From Fen-455 sp050012675 (GTDB taxonomy: Bacteria; Actinomycetota; Acidimicrobiia; Acidimicrobiales; Bog-793), in NCBI GenBank assembly GCA_050012675.1, contig JBEKGS010000027.1, forward strand, positions 1-38,224: a DNA stretch of 38,224 bases, written 5' to 3'. This document shows positions 26,787 to 37,799 of the stretch, piece by piece (the first letter of the stretch is position 1; each line of letters opens with the position of its first letter). A model generated the notes under the pieces. It was given only the letters and a program-made list of their open reading frames with translations, did not search any database and was not told the origin of the DNA. The position numbers were made by a program, and so were the translations under genes.

Positions 26787-26826
26787 CCTCACTCGACACG
26801 GCGGCGGGCCGGCCATGGGGCAGAAG

Positions 26827-26840
26827 CCGTCACGTGACGG
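26827..26840. promoter_or_regulatory. Perfect palindrome CCGTCACGTGACGG upstream of glyS
   Basis: A 14-base perfect palindrome about 30 bases upstream of the glyS -10. The position, just behind where a -35 would be, suits an activator or repressor site. No protein in the window is a clear candidate for it. Confidence 0.42.
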
Positions 26841-26869
26841 TGGCGGCGAGGCGGGCTCCCGCGGCCAAC

Positions 26870-26875
26870 TAACCT
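26870..26875 (+). promoter_or_regulatory. -10 element (TAACCT) of glyS
   Basis: TAACCT ends 6 bases before ATG 26882, and no ribosome site is present, so a leaderless transcript is expected. Confidence 0.5.
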
Positions 26876-26881
26876 GCCGCC

Positions 26882-28207
26882 ATGCCGACATCTCCTGAGT
26901 CCGCGACCAACCCTGGGCTGTTCGAGGCCGTCGTCAACCTGTGCAAGAGGCGAGGTTTCGTCTTCCCTTCGGCAGAGATCTACGGCGGCATCCGCTCGAC
27001 CTACGACTACGGACCGCTCGGTGCCCTCATGCTTCGCAACGTGCGCGAGGCTTGGTGGCGAGCGATGATCCAAGAGCGCGACGACGTCGTGCCGATCGAT
27101 GCCGCGATCCTCACCAACCCCAGGGTCTGGGAGGCGTCGGGCCACCTGGCGACCTTCACCGATCCCCTGGTCGACTGCCGCAACTGCAAGGAGCGCTGGC
27201 GCGCCGACCAGATCGAGGGCGTGTGCTTGAACTGCGGCTCCAGGGACCTGACCGAAGCGCGGCCCTTCAACCTCATGTTCAAGACCTACGTCGGGCCGGT
27301 CGAGGCCGAGTCGTCGGTCGCCTACCTTCGCCCCGAGACCGCCCAGGGCATGTTCGTCAACTTCCTGAACGTCCTCACAACCACGAGGCGCAAGCCACCG
27401 TTCGGGATCGCCCAGATCGGCCGGGCGTTCCGCAACGAGATCACTCCCGGCAACTTCGTGTTCCGCACGCGGGAGTTCGAGCTGATGGAGCTGGAGTTCT
27501 TCGTCCCGCCCGCTGACAGCCCGCGTTGGCACGAGTACTGGTGCGACCAGCGCCTCGCCTGGTATCGGCGCTACGGCATCGCGAGCGAGAAGTTGCGCCT
27601 TCGGCCACACGAGACCGAGGAGCTGTCCCACTACTCCGCCGCGACGACCGACGTCGAGTTCCTCTTCCCGTGGGGCTGGGGCGAGCTGGAAGGCATCGCC
27701 AACAGGACCGACTTCGACCTTCGCGCCCACCAGGAGGCCTCCGGCACCTCCCTCGAGTACTTCGACCAGGCCACGGGCGAGAGCTACCTCCCCCACGTCG
27801 TCGAGCCGGCCGCAGGCGCCACCCGCGCCATGATGGCGTTCCTCCTGGCCGCCTACGACGAGGACGAGATCGGCGGCGAGCGCCGGGCGGTGCTCCGCCT
27901 GCACCCGCGACTGGCCCCCTACCAGGTCGCCGTCTTGCCCCTCTCGAAGAAGGACACGCTCGCCCCGGTCTCCAGGGATGTCCTGCACCGGCTCCAGCGC
28001 CACTTCATGTGCGAGTTCGACGAGACCCAGTCGATCGGCCGGCGCTACCGGCGACAGGACGAGATCGGCACCCCGTACTGCGTGACCATCGACTTCGAGA
28101 GCCTCGAGGACCAGCAGGTGACCGTCCGCGACCGCGACTCGACAGAGCAGACGAGACTCCCGATAGAAGACGTCGTCCCCCACCTTTCGGGGCGCCTCGG
28201 CAACTGA
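26882..28207 (+). CDS. glyS: Glycine-tRNA ligase (single-chain, dimeric type)
   Basis: 441 residues. Class II synthetase that charges tRNA-Gly. TYDYGPLGALMLRNV is motif 1-like, IGRAFRNEITP is motif 2 and GATRAMMAFLLAAYDE is near motif 3. A zinc site is C99, C102, C115 and C118. C-terminal anticodon-binding domain begins near APYQVAVLPL. The length fits the alpha2 form found in actinobacteria, not the alpha2-beta2 form. ATG 26882 matches the -10 distance and the family start. It stands alone between recO and ppdK. Confidence 0.97.
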   Translation: MPTSPESATNPGLFEAVVNLCKRRGFVFPSAEIYGGIRSTYDYGPLGALMLRNVREAWWRAMIQERDDVVPIDAAILTNPRVWEASGHLATFTDPLVDCRNCKERWRADQIEGVCLNCGSRDLTEARPFNLMFKTYVGPVEAESSVAYLRPETAQGMFVNFLNVLTTTRRKPPFGIAQIGRAFRNEITPGNFVFRTREFELMELEFFVPPADSPRWHEYWCDQRLAWYRRYGIASEKLRLRPHETEELSHYSAATTDVEFLFPWGWGELEGIANRTDFDLRAHQEASGTSLEYFDQATGESYLPHVVEPAAGATRAMMAFLLAAYDEDEIGGERRAVLRLHPRLAPYQVAVLPLSKKDTLAPVSRDVLHRLQRHFMCEFDETQSIGRRYRRQDEIGTPYCVTIDFESLEDQQVTVRDRDSTEQTRLPIEDVVPHLSGRLGN

Positions 28208-28292
28208 GGAAGGCCGAAACCGCCGACAGCGCTGAGCACTGTGGTCCAGCCGAGGGCGGGCCGTCGTTTTGGGCCATTGAGCGGGCGTCGTT

Positions 28293-28298
28293 TAGGCT
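28293..28298 (+). promoter_or_regulatory. -10 element (TAGGCT) of ppdK
   Basis: TAGGCT gives an RNA start near 28305, leaving a leader of about 27 bases that carries AGGAGG at 28320-28325, 6 bases before ATG 28332. Unlike its neighbours this gene has a standard ribosome site. Confidence 0.4.
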
Positions 28299-28331
28299 CG
28301 GGCTGCCGCGACAATTCCTAGGAGGTCCCCC

Positions 28332-31007
<2,676 letters not shown>

Positions 31008-31045
31008 GCCGGGCGGTTCCAACCAAACCGATCAGGCATCTCGGA

Positions 31046-31061
31046 CACGCCTGCGGGCGTG
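31046..31061. repeat. Hairpin CACGCC-TGCG-GGCGTG between ppdK and dnaG
   Basis: A perfect 6-base stem with a 4-base loop, ending 6 bases before the dnaG -10. It may act as the ppdK terminator (no T run is visible) or affect dnaG expression. Confidence 0.38.
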
Positions 31062-31067
31062 CCGCGA

Positions 31068-31073
31068 TACCGT
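31068..31073 (+). promoter_or_regulatory. -10 element (TACCGT) of dnaG
   Basis: TACCGT ends 7 bases before ATG 31081. CAGGTG in between could also serve as a weak ribosome site, so the call is less certain. Confidence 0.4.
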
Positions 31074-31080
31074 CCAGGTG

Positions 31081-33030
31081 ATGGCGATTCCCGACGAGGA
31101 CGTGGCGGCGGTCCGCTCAGCCACCGACATCCTCGCCCTGATAGGTGAGTACACGCCGCTCAAGCGGGTCGGGCGGCGCTATGTCGGCCTGTGCCCGTTT
31201 CACGCAGAGAAGACGGGGTCCTTCTCGGTCAACGCCGAGGAGGGCCTCTACTACTGCTTCGGCTGCCAGGCTTCCGGGGATCCGATCACCTTCCTGCGCA
31301 GTATCGAGGGCTGCGACTTCGTCGAAGCGGTGGAGCGCCTTGCGGCTCGCTCGGGGATAGCTGTACGTCACGACATCGCGGGCAAGGACCAGCCCGACCG
31401 CGAGGGTCGCAAGGCGCTGCTCGCCGTGATGGAGAAGGCGGTCGCCTTCTACCACGAGGAGCTGTTGAGCAAGCCGGACGCGAGGCGAGCTCGCCAGTAC
31501 CTACGGTCGCGCGGCTACCAGGGAGAGACCGTTCGCCAATTCGGCCTCGGCTGGGCGCCCGAGTCCGGCAGATCCCTCGTGGAAGCGGTGAGGGCCCCCG
31601 CAGACCTGCTCATCAAGGCGGGGCTCGCCCACCAGGGCCAGAACGGGTTGCGAGACGCTTTCCGGGGCCGGGTCATCTTCCCGATCTTCGACCCGGCCGG
31701 AAAGGCGATCGGGCTCGGAGGCAGGGTGCTGCCGGGCGCCGGCGAAGGTGCAGGCCCGAAGTACCGAAATTCGCCCGAGACGCCCATCTACTCGAAAAGG
31801 CGCACCCTTTACGGCCTCAACTGGGCCAAACAGGCGGTCGTGCAGACCGGCGAAGTGATCATCTGTGAGGGCTACACCGACGTCATCGGCTTTTTCACGG
31901 CTGGCCTGGGACGGGCGGTCGCCACTTGCGGTACTGCGCTCACCGAGGAGCACTTCCGCCTCCTCGGCCGCTTTGCCAAGCGGGTCGTCCTCGCGTTCGA
32001 TGCCGACGCCGCGGGCCAGTCCGCAGCCGCCCGCTTTTACGAGTGGGAGAAGCGTCACGAGCTGGAAGTCGCCGTGGCCGCCCTGCCCCCGGGCAGTGAT
32101 CCGGCTGAAATCGCCATGCGCGAACCTCAGGTGCTGCGCGAGGCGGTCGAGCAGGCAAGGACGTTCCTTTCCTTCAGGGTGGAGCGGGCCCTTTCCTCGA
32201 GCGAGCTCAAGACCGGCGAGGGCAGGGCCCACGCGGCACAAGCGGCACTTGCAATGGTCGCTGAGCACCCCAATGAACTGGTGCGCGATCAGTACCTCGT
32301 GACCGTGTCGGATCGGACGAGACTCGACCCGGAACGGCTGAGACCGCTTCTCGAGACGCTCGTGCGTGCCTTCGATGCGTCCGGCCGGAAAGCGCCCGTC
32401 GACAACGGCAAGACCTCGGCGACCGGGCGTGCCCGGCCCCCGGACGAGGAACCCCCGTGGGAACCGGACCAGGACGGGACCTCGGACCGCCCCGTCGCCG
32501 GTGCACGAACCTCGACGCGCCCTTCCGGCCCGACGCGACCGGGCCACGCCCCATCAGGCGAGCGTGCCGGCCGAGACGCTCTCGTGCTCGCCGTCCGCGA
32601 CCCGCAGACCATGGCCGGGCGGCTCAACGAGGCCCTGTTCGCCGACCCGCTGCAGCGGGCCGCTTTCAAGGCCCTCACCGATTCTGCGAGCCTCCACGGC
32701 GCCATAGAGAACGCCAGCGACGAGGTAGCCGATCTGCTCCGGCGCCTGGCGGTGACAGAACCGGATGCCGACCCCGACCAGACCGTGGCGGCCCTGGCCC
32801 GCAGCGCCGCTCAGGTGGCGCTCGGGGAAATCGAGGCAGATGCCCGTCAGGCCGACGCCGAAGGGGACGCCACCCGGCTTGCTGCGGCTGGAGCAGCCAT
32901 AACGTGGTTGAAGTCCGAGTTGGAGCTAATGCAGGAGCCGGGAACCGCCGATAGGACTTCACCGGCCGTGAGTGACGCTGCAAATCGATTGGTAGCGTGG
33001 CTGTTGCAGCGCTATCTGGAGGCGAGATGA
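31081..33030 (+). CDS. dnaG: DNA primase DnaG
   Basis: 649 residues. Makes RNA primers for DNA replication. The CHC2 zinc finger is C38, H41, C59, C62 (GLCPFHAEKT to YYCFGCQASGD). The catalytic TOPRIM domain has E263 (ICEGYTD) and D307/D309 (FDADAAG). A long low-complexity linker rich in Pro, Arg, Gly and Thr, about residues 440-505, separates it from a helicase-binding C-terminus. The ATG fits family similarity; in-frame sequence upstream runs over the end of ppdK. Its stop overlaps rpoD by 4 bases, the classical macromolecular synthesis pair, but rpsU is not present. Confidence 0.95.
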   Translation: MAIPDEDVAAVRSATDILALIGEYTPLKRVGRRYVGLCPFHAEKTGSFSVNAEEGLYYCFGCQASGDPITFLRSIEGCDFVEAVERLAARSGIAVRHDIAGKDQPDREGRKALLAVMEKAVAFYHEELLSKPDARRARQYLRSRGYQGETVRQFGLGWAPESGRSLVEAVRAPADLLIKAGLAHQGQNGLRDAFRGRVIFPIFDPAGKAIGLGGRVLPGAGEGAGPKYRNSPETPIYSKRRTLYGLNWAKQAVVQTGEVIICEGYTDVIGFFTAGLGRAVATCGTALTEEHFRLLGRFAKRVVLAFDADAAGQSAAARFYEWEKRHELEVAVAALPPGSDPAEIAMREPQVLREAVEQARTFLSFRVERALSSSELKTGEGRAHAAQAALAMVAEHPNELVRDQYLVTVSDRTRLDPERLRPLLETLVRAFDASGRKAPVDNGKTSATGRARPPDEEPPWEPDQDGTSDRPVAGARTSTRPSGPTRPGHAPSGERAGRDALVLAVRDPQTMAGRLNEALFADPLQRAAFKALTDSASLHGAIENASDEVADLLRRLAVTEPDADPDQTVAALARSAAQVALGEIEADARQADAEGDATRLAAAGAAITWLKSELELMQEPGTADRTSPAVSDAANRLVAWLLQRYLEAR

Positions 33031-34208
33031 CCGGCACGACCGAACAGGCCCCCCAGTCTGATTTCACAGGCCCCGTCGCTGGCGACGGCGCGGCCAACGG
33101 CTCTGCCGCGGTCGCCATACCCGAACTGGCCGAACCAGCCCTCGAGGACCTCGACGGGATCGAAGTCGACGTGCTCTTGCAGGAAGCAGCCTCCGGGAAC
33201 GGCACAATCCTCCCGAAGCCCCGCACTCGCGTCGTGTCGGTGCCAATGTCGCTCGGGGGCGGTAACGGCGACACTCAGGCTACTGATCCGGTCCGCGCCT
33301 ATCTGAAAGAGATCGGGCGCGTCTCGCTGTTGTCGCCCGAACTCGAGGTTCTTTGCGCCCGCAAGATAGAAGCCGGCCAAGAGGCAGCTGCGGAACTGGC
33401 CGCGCTCAGGGCGTCGGGGACCTTCGACGAGATGCCCTTCGAGGAGCGCAGGGCTGCCGAACGGGCGATCCACGAGGGCTCGGAGGCAAAGGATCTCCTC
33501 ATCGAAGCGAATCTGCGTCTCGTGGTCTCGATCGCAAAGCGCTACCGCAATCGCGGGATGGCCTTCTTGGACCTCATCCAGGAAGGCAACCTCGGTCTGA
33601 TGCGCGCCGTGGAAAAATTCGATTATCGCCGCGGCTTCAAGTTCTCGACGTACGCGACATGGTGGATCCGCCAGGCCATAACGCGGGCCGTCGCCGACCA
33701 GGCCCGCACGATCCGGATCCCTGTCCACATGGTCGAGACGATCAACAAGATCGTGCGCACACAGCGCCAACTGTCCCAGGAGCTCGGACGCGAGCCGACG
33801 GTCGAGGAGATCTCCGCCCGAACGCAGTTCGCCGTCGAGAGGGTGCGGGAACTGCAGCGGATCAGCCAGGACACCATCTCCTTGGAGCAGCCGATCAGCG
33901 AAGAGGAGGACTTCAGCCTCTCGGACCTCATCGAAGACCACACCGCCGAAGTGCCAGTCGACGCAGCCACGCGAATGCTGCTCAACGAGGCTGTGAAAAG
34001 GGCGCTCTCGGAGTTGAGCGAACGCGAACAGGAAGTGGTGCGGCTCCGTTTCGGCTTGGACGACGGACGGATCCGGACCCTCGAGGAGGTGGGACAGATC
34101 TTCGGGGTCACCCGGGAACGGATTCGCCAGATCGAGATGAAGACACTCGCGAAGCTTCGTCACCCGATGGTGTCGCGCCCGCTCCGGGACTACGTGGAAG
34201 GCGACTGA
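33027..34208 (+). CDS. rpoD: Principal RNA polymerase sigma factor (RpoD/SigA type)
   Basis: 393 residues. Region 1.2 is at about 87-110, region 2 at 155-225 with FKFSTYATWWIRQAITRA (Q216 and T219 match the -10-reading residues of E. coli sigma70), region 3 at about 235-310 and region 4 at 325-390 with the helix-turn-helix VTRERIRQIEMKTLAKLRH. N-terminal region 1.1 is reduced to a loose acidic stretch. This factor should read the -10 elements listed here. ATG 33027 overlaps the dnaG stop (ATGA), with GGAGG at 33018-33022. Confidence 0.95.
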   Translation: MTGTTEQAPQSDFTGPVAGDGAANGSAAVAIPELAEPALEDLDGIEVDVLLQEAASGNGTILPKPRTRVVSVPMSLGGGNGDTQATDPVRAYLKEIGRVSLLSPELEVLCARKIEAGQEAAAELAALRASGTFDEMPFEERRAAERAIHEGSEAKDLLIEANLRLVVSIAKRYRNRGMAFLDLIQEGNLGLMRAVEKFDYRRGFKFSTYATWWIRQAITRAVADQARTIRIPVHMVETINKIVRTQRQLSQELGREPTVEEISARTQFAVERVRELQRISQDTISLEQPISEEEDFSLSDLIEDHTAEVPVDAATRMLLNEAVKRALSELSEREQEVVRLRFGLDDGRIRTLEEVGQIFGVTRERIRQIEMKTLAKLRHPMVSRPLRDYVEGD

Positions 34209-34223
34209 AGCCGGCTATCGCTC

Positions 34224-34538
34224 TCAGGTCCTTCTCGTCGCCTCTCCACGTTGGGGCGAGACGGCATTCTCGAAAAGGGCGATCACCCGCTCGCGTGCCA
34301 GCTTCCCAACCGGGCCGCGCAGCAGGTCGGTCGCCCTTTCCCGCGCCAGGTCACCCAATGCGAGCACCTTCTCGGCCTTAAGCTCGGGCACGCGTGGGCT
34401 CGTGCCGTTGTGCCTCGTCCACTCTGAAGAGGAAAAGGCGAGCTGGCGCCGTCCCACTGGAGCGCGGAGTTGTCGCGCCTTGTGGGTCAGATAGAAGCCA
34501 GCCGCGCACCCCACAACGAAACCCGTCCTGAACCGCAT
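34224..34538 (-). CDS. Small protein with one N-terminal helix, function unknown
   Basis: 104 residues. One hydrophobic Gly/Ala-rich helix (about 4-18, RTGFVVGCAAGFYLTHKARQL) is followed by a basic, helical cytosolic part. The layout resembles YtxH-like proteins but I see no diagnostic motif, so no function is claimed. The ATG is preceded by GAAGGGCGG, a plausible ribosome site. Convergent with rpoD, with 15 bases between stops. Conserved-looking amino acid bias argues against a chance frame. Confidence 0.62.
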   Translation of the reverse strand: MRFRTGFVVGCAAGFYLTHKARQLRAPVGRRQLAFSSSEWTRHNGTSPRVPELKAEKVLALGDLARERATDLLRGPVGKLARERVIALFENAVSPQRGEATRRT

Positions 34539-34709
34539 CCGCCCTTCTTACATCGCACGTCAGAGCTTTGCCACTGCAAGTGTCGCGGATCGGGACGAGA
34601 GGCCCGCGGGCCAAGGCGACGACCGTCCCCGGCCCCGGCGCGCCACGGCGTGGCCAGAGCTGCGCGGTAAGGCTCCCGAAGACGTCGTCGGACGACCTCC
34701 GCCAGCCCG

Positions 34710-34717
34710 TATAGGCT
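34710..34717 (+). promoter_or_regulatory. -10 element of the tRNA-Asn gene (TATAGGCT)
   Basis: TATAGG or TAGGCT (overlapping) ends 12-14 bases before the mature tRNA start, giving a short 5' leader. No good -35 is visible. Confidence 0.4.
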
Positions 34718-34729
34718 TCGCGCTTGCAT

Positions 34730-34802
34730 TCCGGGGTAGCTCAATCGGCAGAGCACGCGACTGTTAATCGTGTGGTTGAGAGTTCGAGTCTCTCCCCCGG
34801 AG
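34730..34802 (+). tRNA. tRNA-Asn (anticodon GTT)
   Basis: 73 bases. Acceptor TCCGGGG pairs with CCCCGGA (34795-34801), the discriminator is G34802, and no CCA is encoded. The anticodon stem is CGCGA/TCGTG with loop CTGTTAA, so the anticodon is GTT at 34763-34765. The T-arm carries GTTCGAGTC. All four arms are present. Confidence 0.96.
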
Positions 34803-35139
34803 CTGTAAGAGGCCAGGTCGAAGTGCTTAGGCCCGGCCGCCGGAACCTGCCAGCGCCAGCCGCGTCAGCGGAACGGGACAAGAACGCTGTCAACGCCAGC
34901 GAATATCTGATCAAGCCTGTCGCGGGCTACCGCCCCCGCAAGTCCGGTGATGTTGGCGAAATGGACCGTGCCGTACGGCGCGGGCCTCGGCGCGGAGCCG
35001 AGTGTCCAGAGACGAACAGGCTTAGGATCTCCCTTCTTCGGTACCACTCACGACGATGGCCGCCAGCTGACGAGGGGCAGGTCGTACTTGCCGACTTCGC
35101 ATCGCTATCCCCGGGACGATCTTGAGTGACCCTCAGAAG
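34803..35139. other. Non-coding stretch between tRNA-Asn and the cysteine dioxygenase promoter
   Basis: 337 bases with no gene I can support. It contains a perfect hairpin CTCGGC-GCGGA-GCCGAG at 34986-35002 and a weaker stem GCGGG/CCCGC at 34922-34939. A 60-codon reverse frame at 34865-35047 has no family match that I recognise. Towards the right end the sequence becomes AT-rich where the promoter begins. Confidence 0.5.
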
Positions 35140-35169
35140 TTGAGTAATTCCATGATATTGATGTATAAT
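35140..35169 (+). promoter_or_regulatory. Strong promoter TTGAGT-18 bp-TATAAT before cysteine dioxygenase
   Basis: TTGAGT at 35140-35145 and a perfect TATAAT at 35164-35169. The -10 ends 6 bases before ATG 35176, predicting a leaderless mRNA. This is the only promoter in the window with a clear -35 and a perfect -10. A second TTGAGT lies 18 bases upstream (35122). Confidence 0.75.
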
Positions 35170-35175
35170 AAGCGG

Positions 35176-35721
35176 ATGGGATCAAGGGGGACCGTCGAGA
35201 CGCGTCCTAAGCGCTCGCAGGAGGCGCGTGAAGGACCTGGGCCGGCTACTCGTGCCCTTACGCGGCTGGCACTGCGCTGGGCGCGGAACGCCGAATGGGA
35301 GGACCTGGAGGCTGTCGCGACGAGGTCGTGGCGGCTAGTCGCACGGACCGAAGCCTGCGTCGCCTGGTTGATCGTGTGGCCGGTCGGCGGAACCATTCAG
35401 CTGCACGACCACGGCGAGTCCTCGGGCGTGATCGTCGTCGTATCCGGCACGCTCGAGGAGACCCGCATACAAACGAACGTGGCCGGCGCGTGCGAGTCGA
35501 CTCGACGCACATTGGTGGCAGGTGGAGTGCCTGCGTCGTTCTCCCGCCACGAGATCCATGACGTGACGAACGCCGGGCCAGCCGCCGCGCTGAGCCTGCA
35601 CGTCTACAGCCCGCGGCTGACCACAATGACCTTCTACGAGCCGCTCGGGGACAGGCTCGTCGTGTGCCGGCGGGAAGAGGTCGCAGACGATGAGCCCGAG
35701 GCAAGACTGGCCTTGTCATGA
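35176..35721 (+). CDS. cdoA: Cysteine dioxygenase type I
   Basis: 181 residues. Cupin enzyme that oxidises cysteine to cysteine sulfinate with a ferrous iron. Predicted iron ligands are H77 and H79 (LHDHGESSG) and H128 (HEIHDVTNAG), with the conserved Tyr at 144 (LHVYSPRL). The position of the mammalian cross-linked Cys is Gly or nearby, as is common in bacterial enzymes. ATG 35176 fits the promoter; an in-frame GTG upstream at 35122 is inside it. The gene overlaps the rhodanese gene by 4 bases. A 3-mercaptopropionate-type thiol dioxygenase is possible, as the fold is shared. Confidence 0.87.
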   Translation: MGSRGTVETRPKRSQEAREGPGPATRALTRLALRWARNAEWEDLEAVATRSWRLVARTEACVAWLIVWPVGGTIQLHDHGESSGVIVVVSGTLEETRIQTNVAGACESTRRTLVAGGVPASFSRHEIHDVTNAGPAAALSLHVYSPRLTTMTFYEPLGDRLVVCRREEVADDEPEARLALS

Positions 35722-36107
35722 CACCCAGATCAGCCGACGAGCTGTTGAACGACGCACGCGCCCGGATCGAAAGGGTTACGCCCGAACAACTCGGTGGTGT
35801 GCTCGACGAGGGCGGGCTCCTGGTCGATATCCGCCCGGAGGCCCAGCGAGCGGCTGAGGGAGCCCTGCCCGGCGCGCTCGTGGTTGAGCGAAACGTGCTC
35901 GAGTGGCGTTTCGACCTTTCCGGCCCGAACCATCTCGAGCAAGTGACCGGCTACGACCAGCCCATAGTCGTCATCTGCTCGGAGGGGTACGCGTCGAGCT
36001 TGGCTGCCGCTTCGCTGCGGGACCTCGGCTTCGCACGGGCGGCGGACCTCGACGGTGGCTTCAAGGCGTGGGCTGCGTCGACGGGTTCGCACAGGGCAGG
36101 TCCGTAG
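35718..36107 (+). CDS. Rhodanese-like sulfurtransferase domain protein
   Basis: 129 residues, single rhodanese domain. The motif VDIRPEAQR is present near residue 35-45, and the active-site loop is CSEGYAS with C87 as predicted sulfur acceptor. GGFKAWAAS near the C-terminus is typical. The ATG overlaps the dioxygenase stop (ATGA), so the two are expressed together. Such pairs are common in bacterial cysteine oxidation, where a rhodanese handles the released sulfur or thiosulfate, but its substrate here is not shown by sequence. Confidence 0.87.
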   Translation: MTPRSADELLNDARARIERVTPEQLGGVLDEGGLLVDIRPEAQRAAEGALPGALVVERNVLEWRFDLSGPNHLEQVTGYDQPIVVICSEGYASSLAAASLRDLGFARAADLDGGFKAWAASTGSHRAGP

Positions 36108-36128
36108 AATCGCGTCGCTGCTCCCCTC

Positions 36129-37793
36129 CTAACGGTGCGCCCACGGCTGAGGCGCGTAGCTGCCGTCTTTGCGCACTGTGAGGTCGTGTGCCCAGGTGAC
36201 CACGTGGTACGGACCCACTGACGCCACGTGCAATGGCGGCCCGAACGATGCCCGGGCAGACTTCGCGTCAACGCCGGCCCACGGTGCGGTGGCGTTGTAG
36301 ACGAGAAACTCGAAGCCCCCTCCGTACCATTGCGATGTCGACAGCCTCGTGTACCGGACGATGTGGATGCCGCCGAGCGTCACGACTGGGCGGACGACGA
36401 CGGCGTCAGAGGCCTCCACCGTCACGATGGAGGCGCTCCAGTAGTCGCCGATGCCTTTGGTGAGATGGTGCTGCTCGAGATACGCAGCCAGGCTGGCGGC
36501 TGGTTGCACTGGTGCAGCGGTCGTAAGGGTGTTCGCGAAGGTCGTGGCGTAGCCAATGGCCACGAGACCCGCGGCGGCGGCGAAAGCGATCCTCGGCCAT
36601 CCGCTCTTCACACGCTCGGCGAGTTTTCCCGCGAGGCGTGCACCAAGGATCGAGCCGAAGATCACGGCGGCCGTCAGATAACGGCCGAAAGGGGCCACCG
36701 ACGAGAAGGAGAACCAAACAAAGGTGGCACAGCCACCTAGGAAAGCGAAGACGAGCACGTCCTGGAGCCAGGCCACCTCCCGTCGGTCCCGGCCGGCAAG
36801 CTCGTCTGATGGCGACGCCACGTCCCTGCTCACGAGCGATAGCACGACGTCGGTGATGATCGCGACAGCCCCGCCAAAAACGGCGAGCACGCCCAGAATC
36901 AGCCCGACCGCGTGGGCGACTCCGAGAACGGGTGGCACCCCCGGAGAACCGAACGGCCGCGACCCGACACCCTCCAACGATGCTCCCCAGGTGAAGACGT
37001 GAAGCACGTTGTTGAGCATCTGATGGAAGTTCGCCCGCGGGTTCGCCGCGCCGATCGTGTAGGTCCCGATCGCCCAGGCGATCCTGCGCACGGCTTCGGC
37101 GAGCGCAAAGCTGCCCAGTGCCGCCGAAAGCGCGGGAACAGCTACCTTCCACCGCCGGGCGCGGAGCGCGGCCACGATCCCTGCAAGTCCAATCGGTGCC
37201 ACACCGAGGACGACGGTCAGCAGGTCACCGAGCAATCCGGCCGCCAGAAAGCAGACTGCCACGAGCCAGCCCCAGCCAAAACGCGCCCTACGCAGAGCCA
37301 CGAAGGCGATCAGGCACCAAAGCGTGGTCGCCACGTGGAATGGCCCAATGAGGAAGAACTGTGCGAACGCGTGCGTCGGCAAACCGAGGAGCACGACGAC
37401 TGTCCCTGCCGCGAGAATGCCGGGCCATCGACGAATACCGCGCTGCGCTATCCAGGCGCCCATCACGATGACACCGACGGCCATGATCGCCGGCACGAGA
37501 TGCATCAGTTGGGGATGAACACCATCCACGAGGACCGCAACGGCGTAGAACGGCGCATCCACCAACCAGAACGAGTCGAGCGAGAGCGCCCAGTGGGTGA
37601 GGGTGAAGTTCCCCAGCATGGCCTTACCCTCGAGAATCACGCTCGCCCCGTCGGAGCTCCCCGGATAGGAGTGCACGGACGAGAGGTAGAGCAGGGCGAC
37701 GAGCCCAAGCGAGCCCACCACGCATGCGCACCAGAGGACGAGACGCCAGGCGGTCAGGTCCCTCAAGTGGCCTCCGCCGCCTCGATGTCGCAC
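36129..37793 (-). CDS. Polytopic membrane protein of unknown function
   Basis: 554 residues with about 10-12 hydrophobic segments from residue 15 to about 410, then a soluble domain of about 135 residues. The shape recalls GT-C glycosyltransferases of the ArnT/GT39 type, with a charged first loop (SSDGASVILEGKAMLGN) where they carry catalytic acids, but I see no diagnostic motif. GTG 37793 was chosen because TAACAT lies 6 bases before; a TTG at 37766 with GGAGG upstream is an alternative. Convergent with the rhodanese gene, with 21 bases between stops. Confidence 0.72.
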   Translation of the reverse strand: MRHRGGGGHLRDLTAWRLVLWCACVVGSLGLVALLYLSSVHSYPGSSDGASVILEGKAMLGNFTLTHWALSLDSFWLVDAPFYAVAVLVDGVHPQLMHLVPAIMAVGVIVMGAWIAQRGIRRWPGILAAGTVVVLLGLPTHAFAQFFLIGPFHVATTLWCLIAFVALRRARFGWGWLVAVCFLAAGLLGDLLTVVLGVAPIGLAGIVAALRARRWKVAVPALSAALGSFALAEAVRRIAWAIGTYTIGAANPRANFHQMLNNVLHVFTWGASLEGVGSRPFGSPGVPPVLGVAHAVGLILGVLAVFGGAVAIITDVVLSLVSRDVASPSDELAGRDRREVAWLQDVLVFAFLGGCATFVWFSFSSVAPFGRYLTAAVIFGSILGARLAGKLAERVKSGWPRIAFAAAAGLVAIGYATTFANTLTTAAPVQPAASLAAYLEQHHLTKGIGDYWSASIVTVEASDAVVVRPVVTLGGIHIVRYTRLSTSQWYGGGFEFLVYNATAPWAGVDAKSARASFGPPLHVASVGPYHVVTWAHDLTVRKDGSYAPQPWAHR

Positions 37794-37799
37794 GGGCGG

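Noticed and set aside
34865..35047. Reverse 60-codon frame, possible gene remnant
   Set aside because: Reads as moderately protein-like but matches no family I recognise and has no ribosome site or -10.
34724..35125. Forward 133-codon frame through tRNA-Asn
   Set aside because: It covers the whole tRNA and has no family features, so it is a chance frame.
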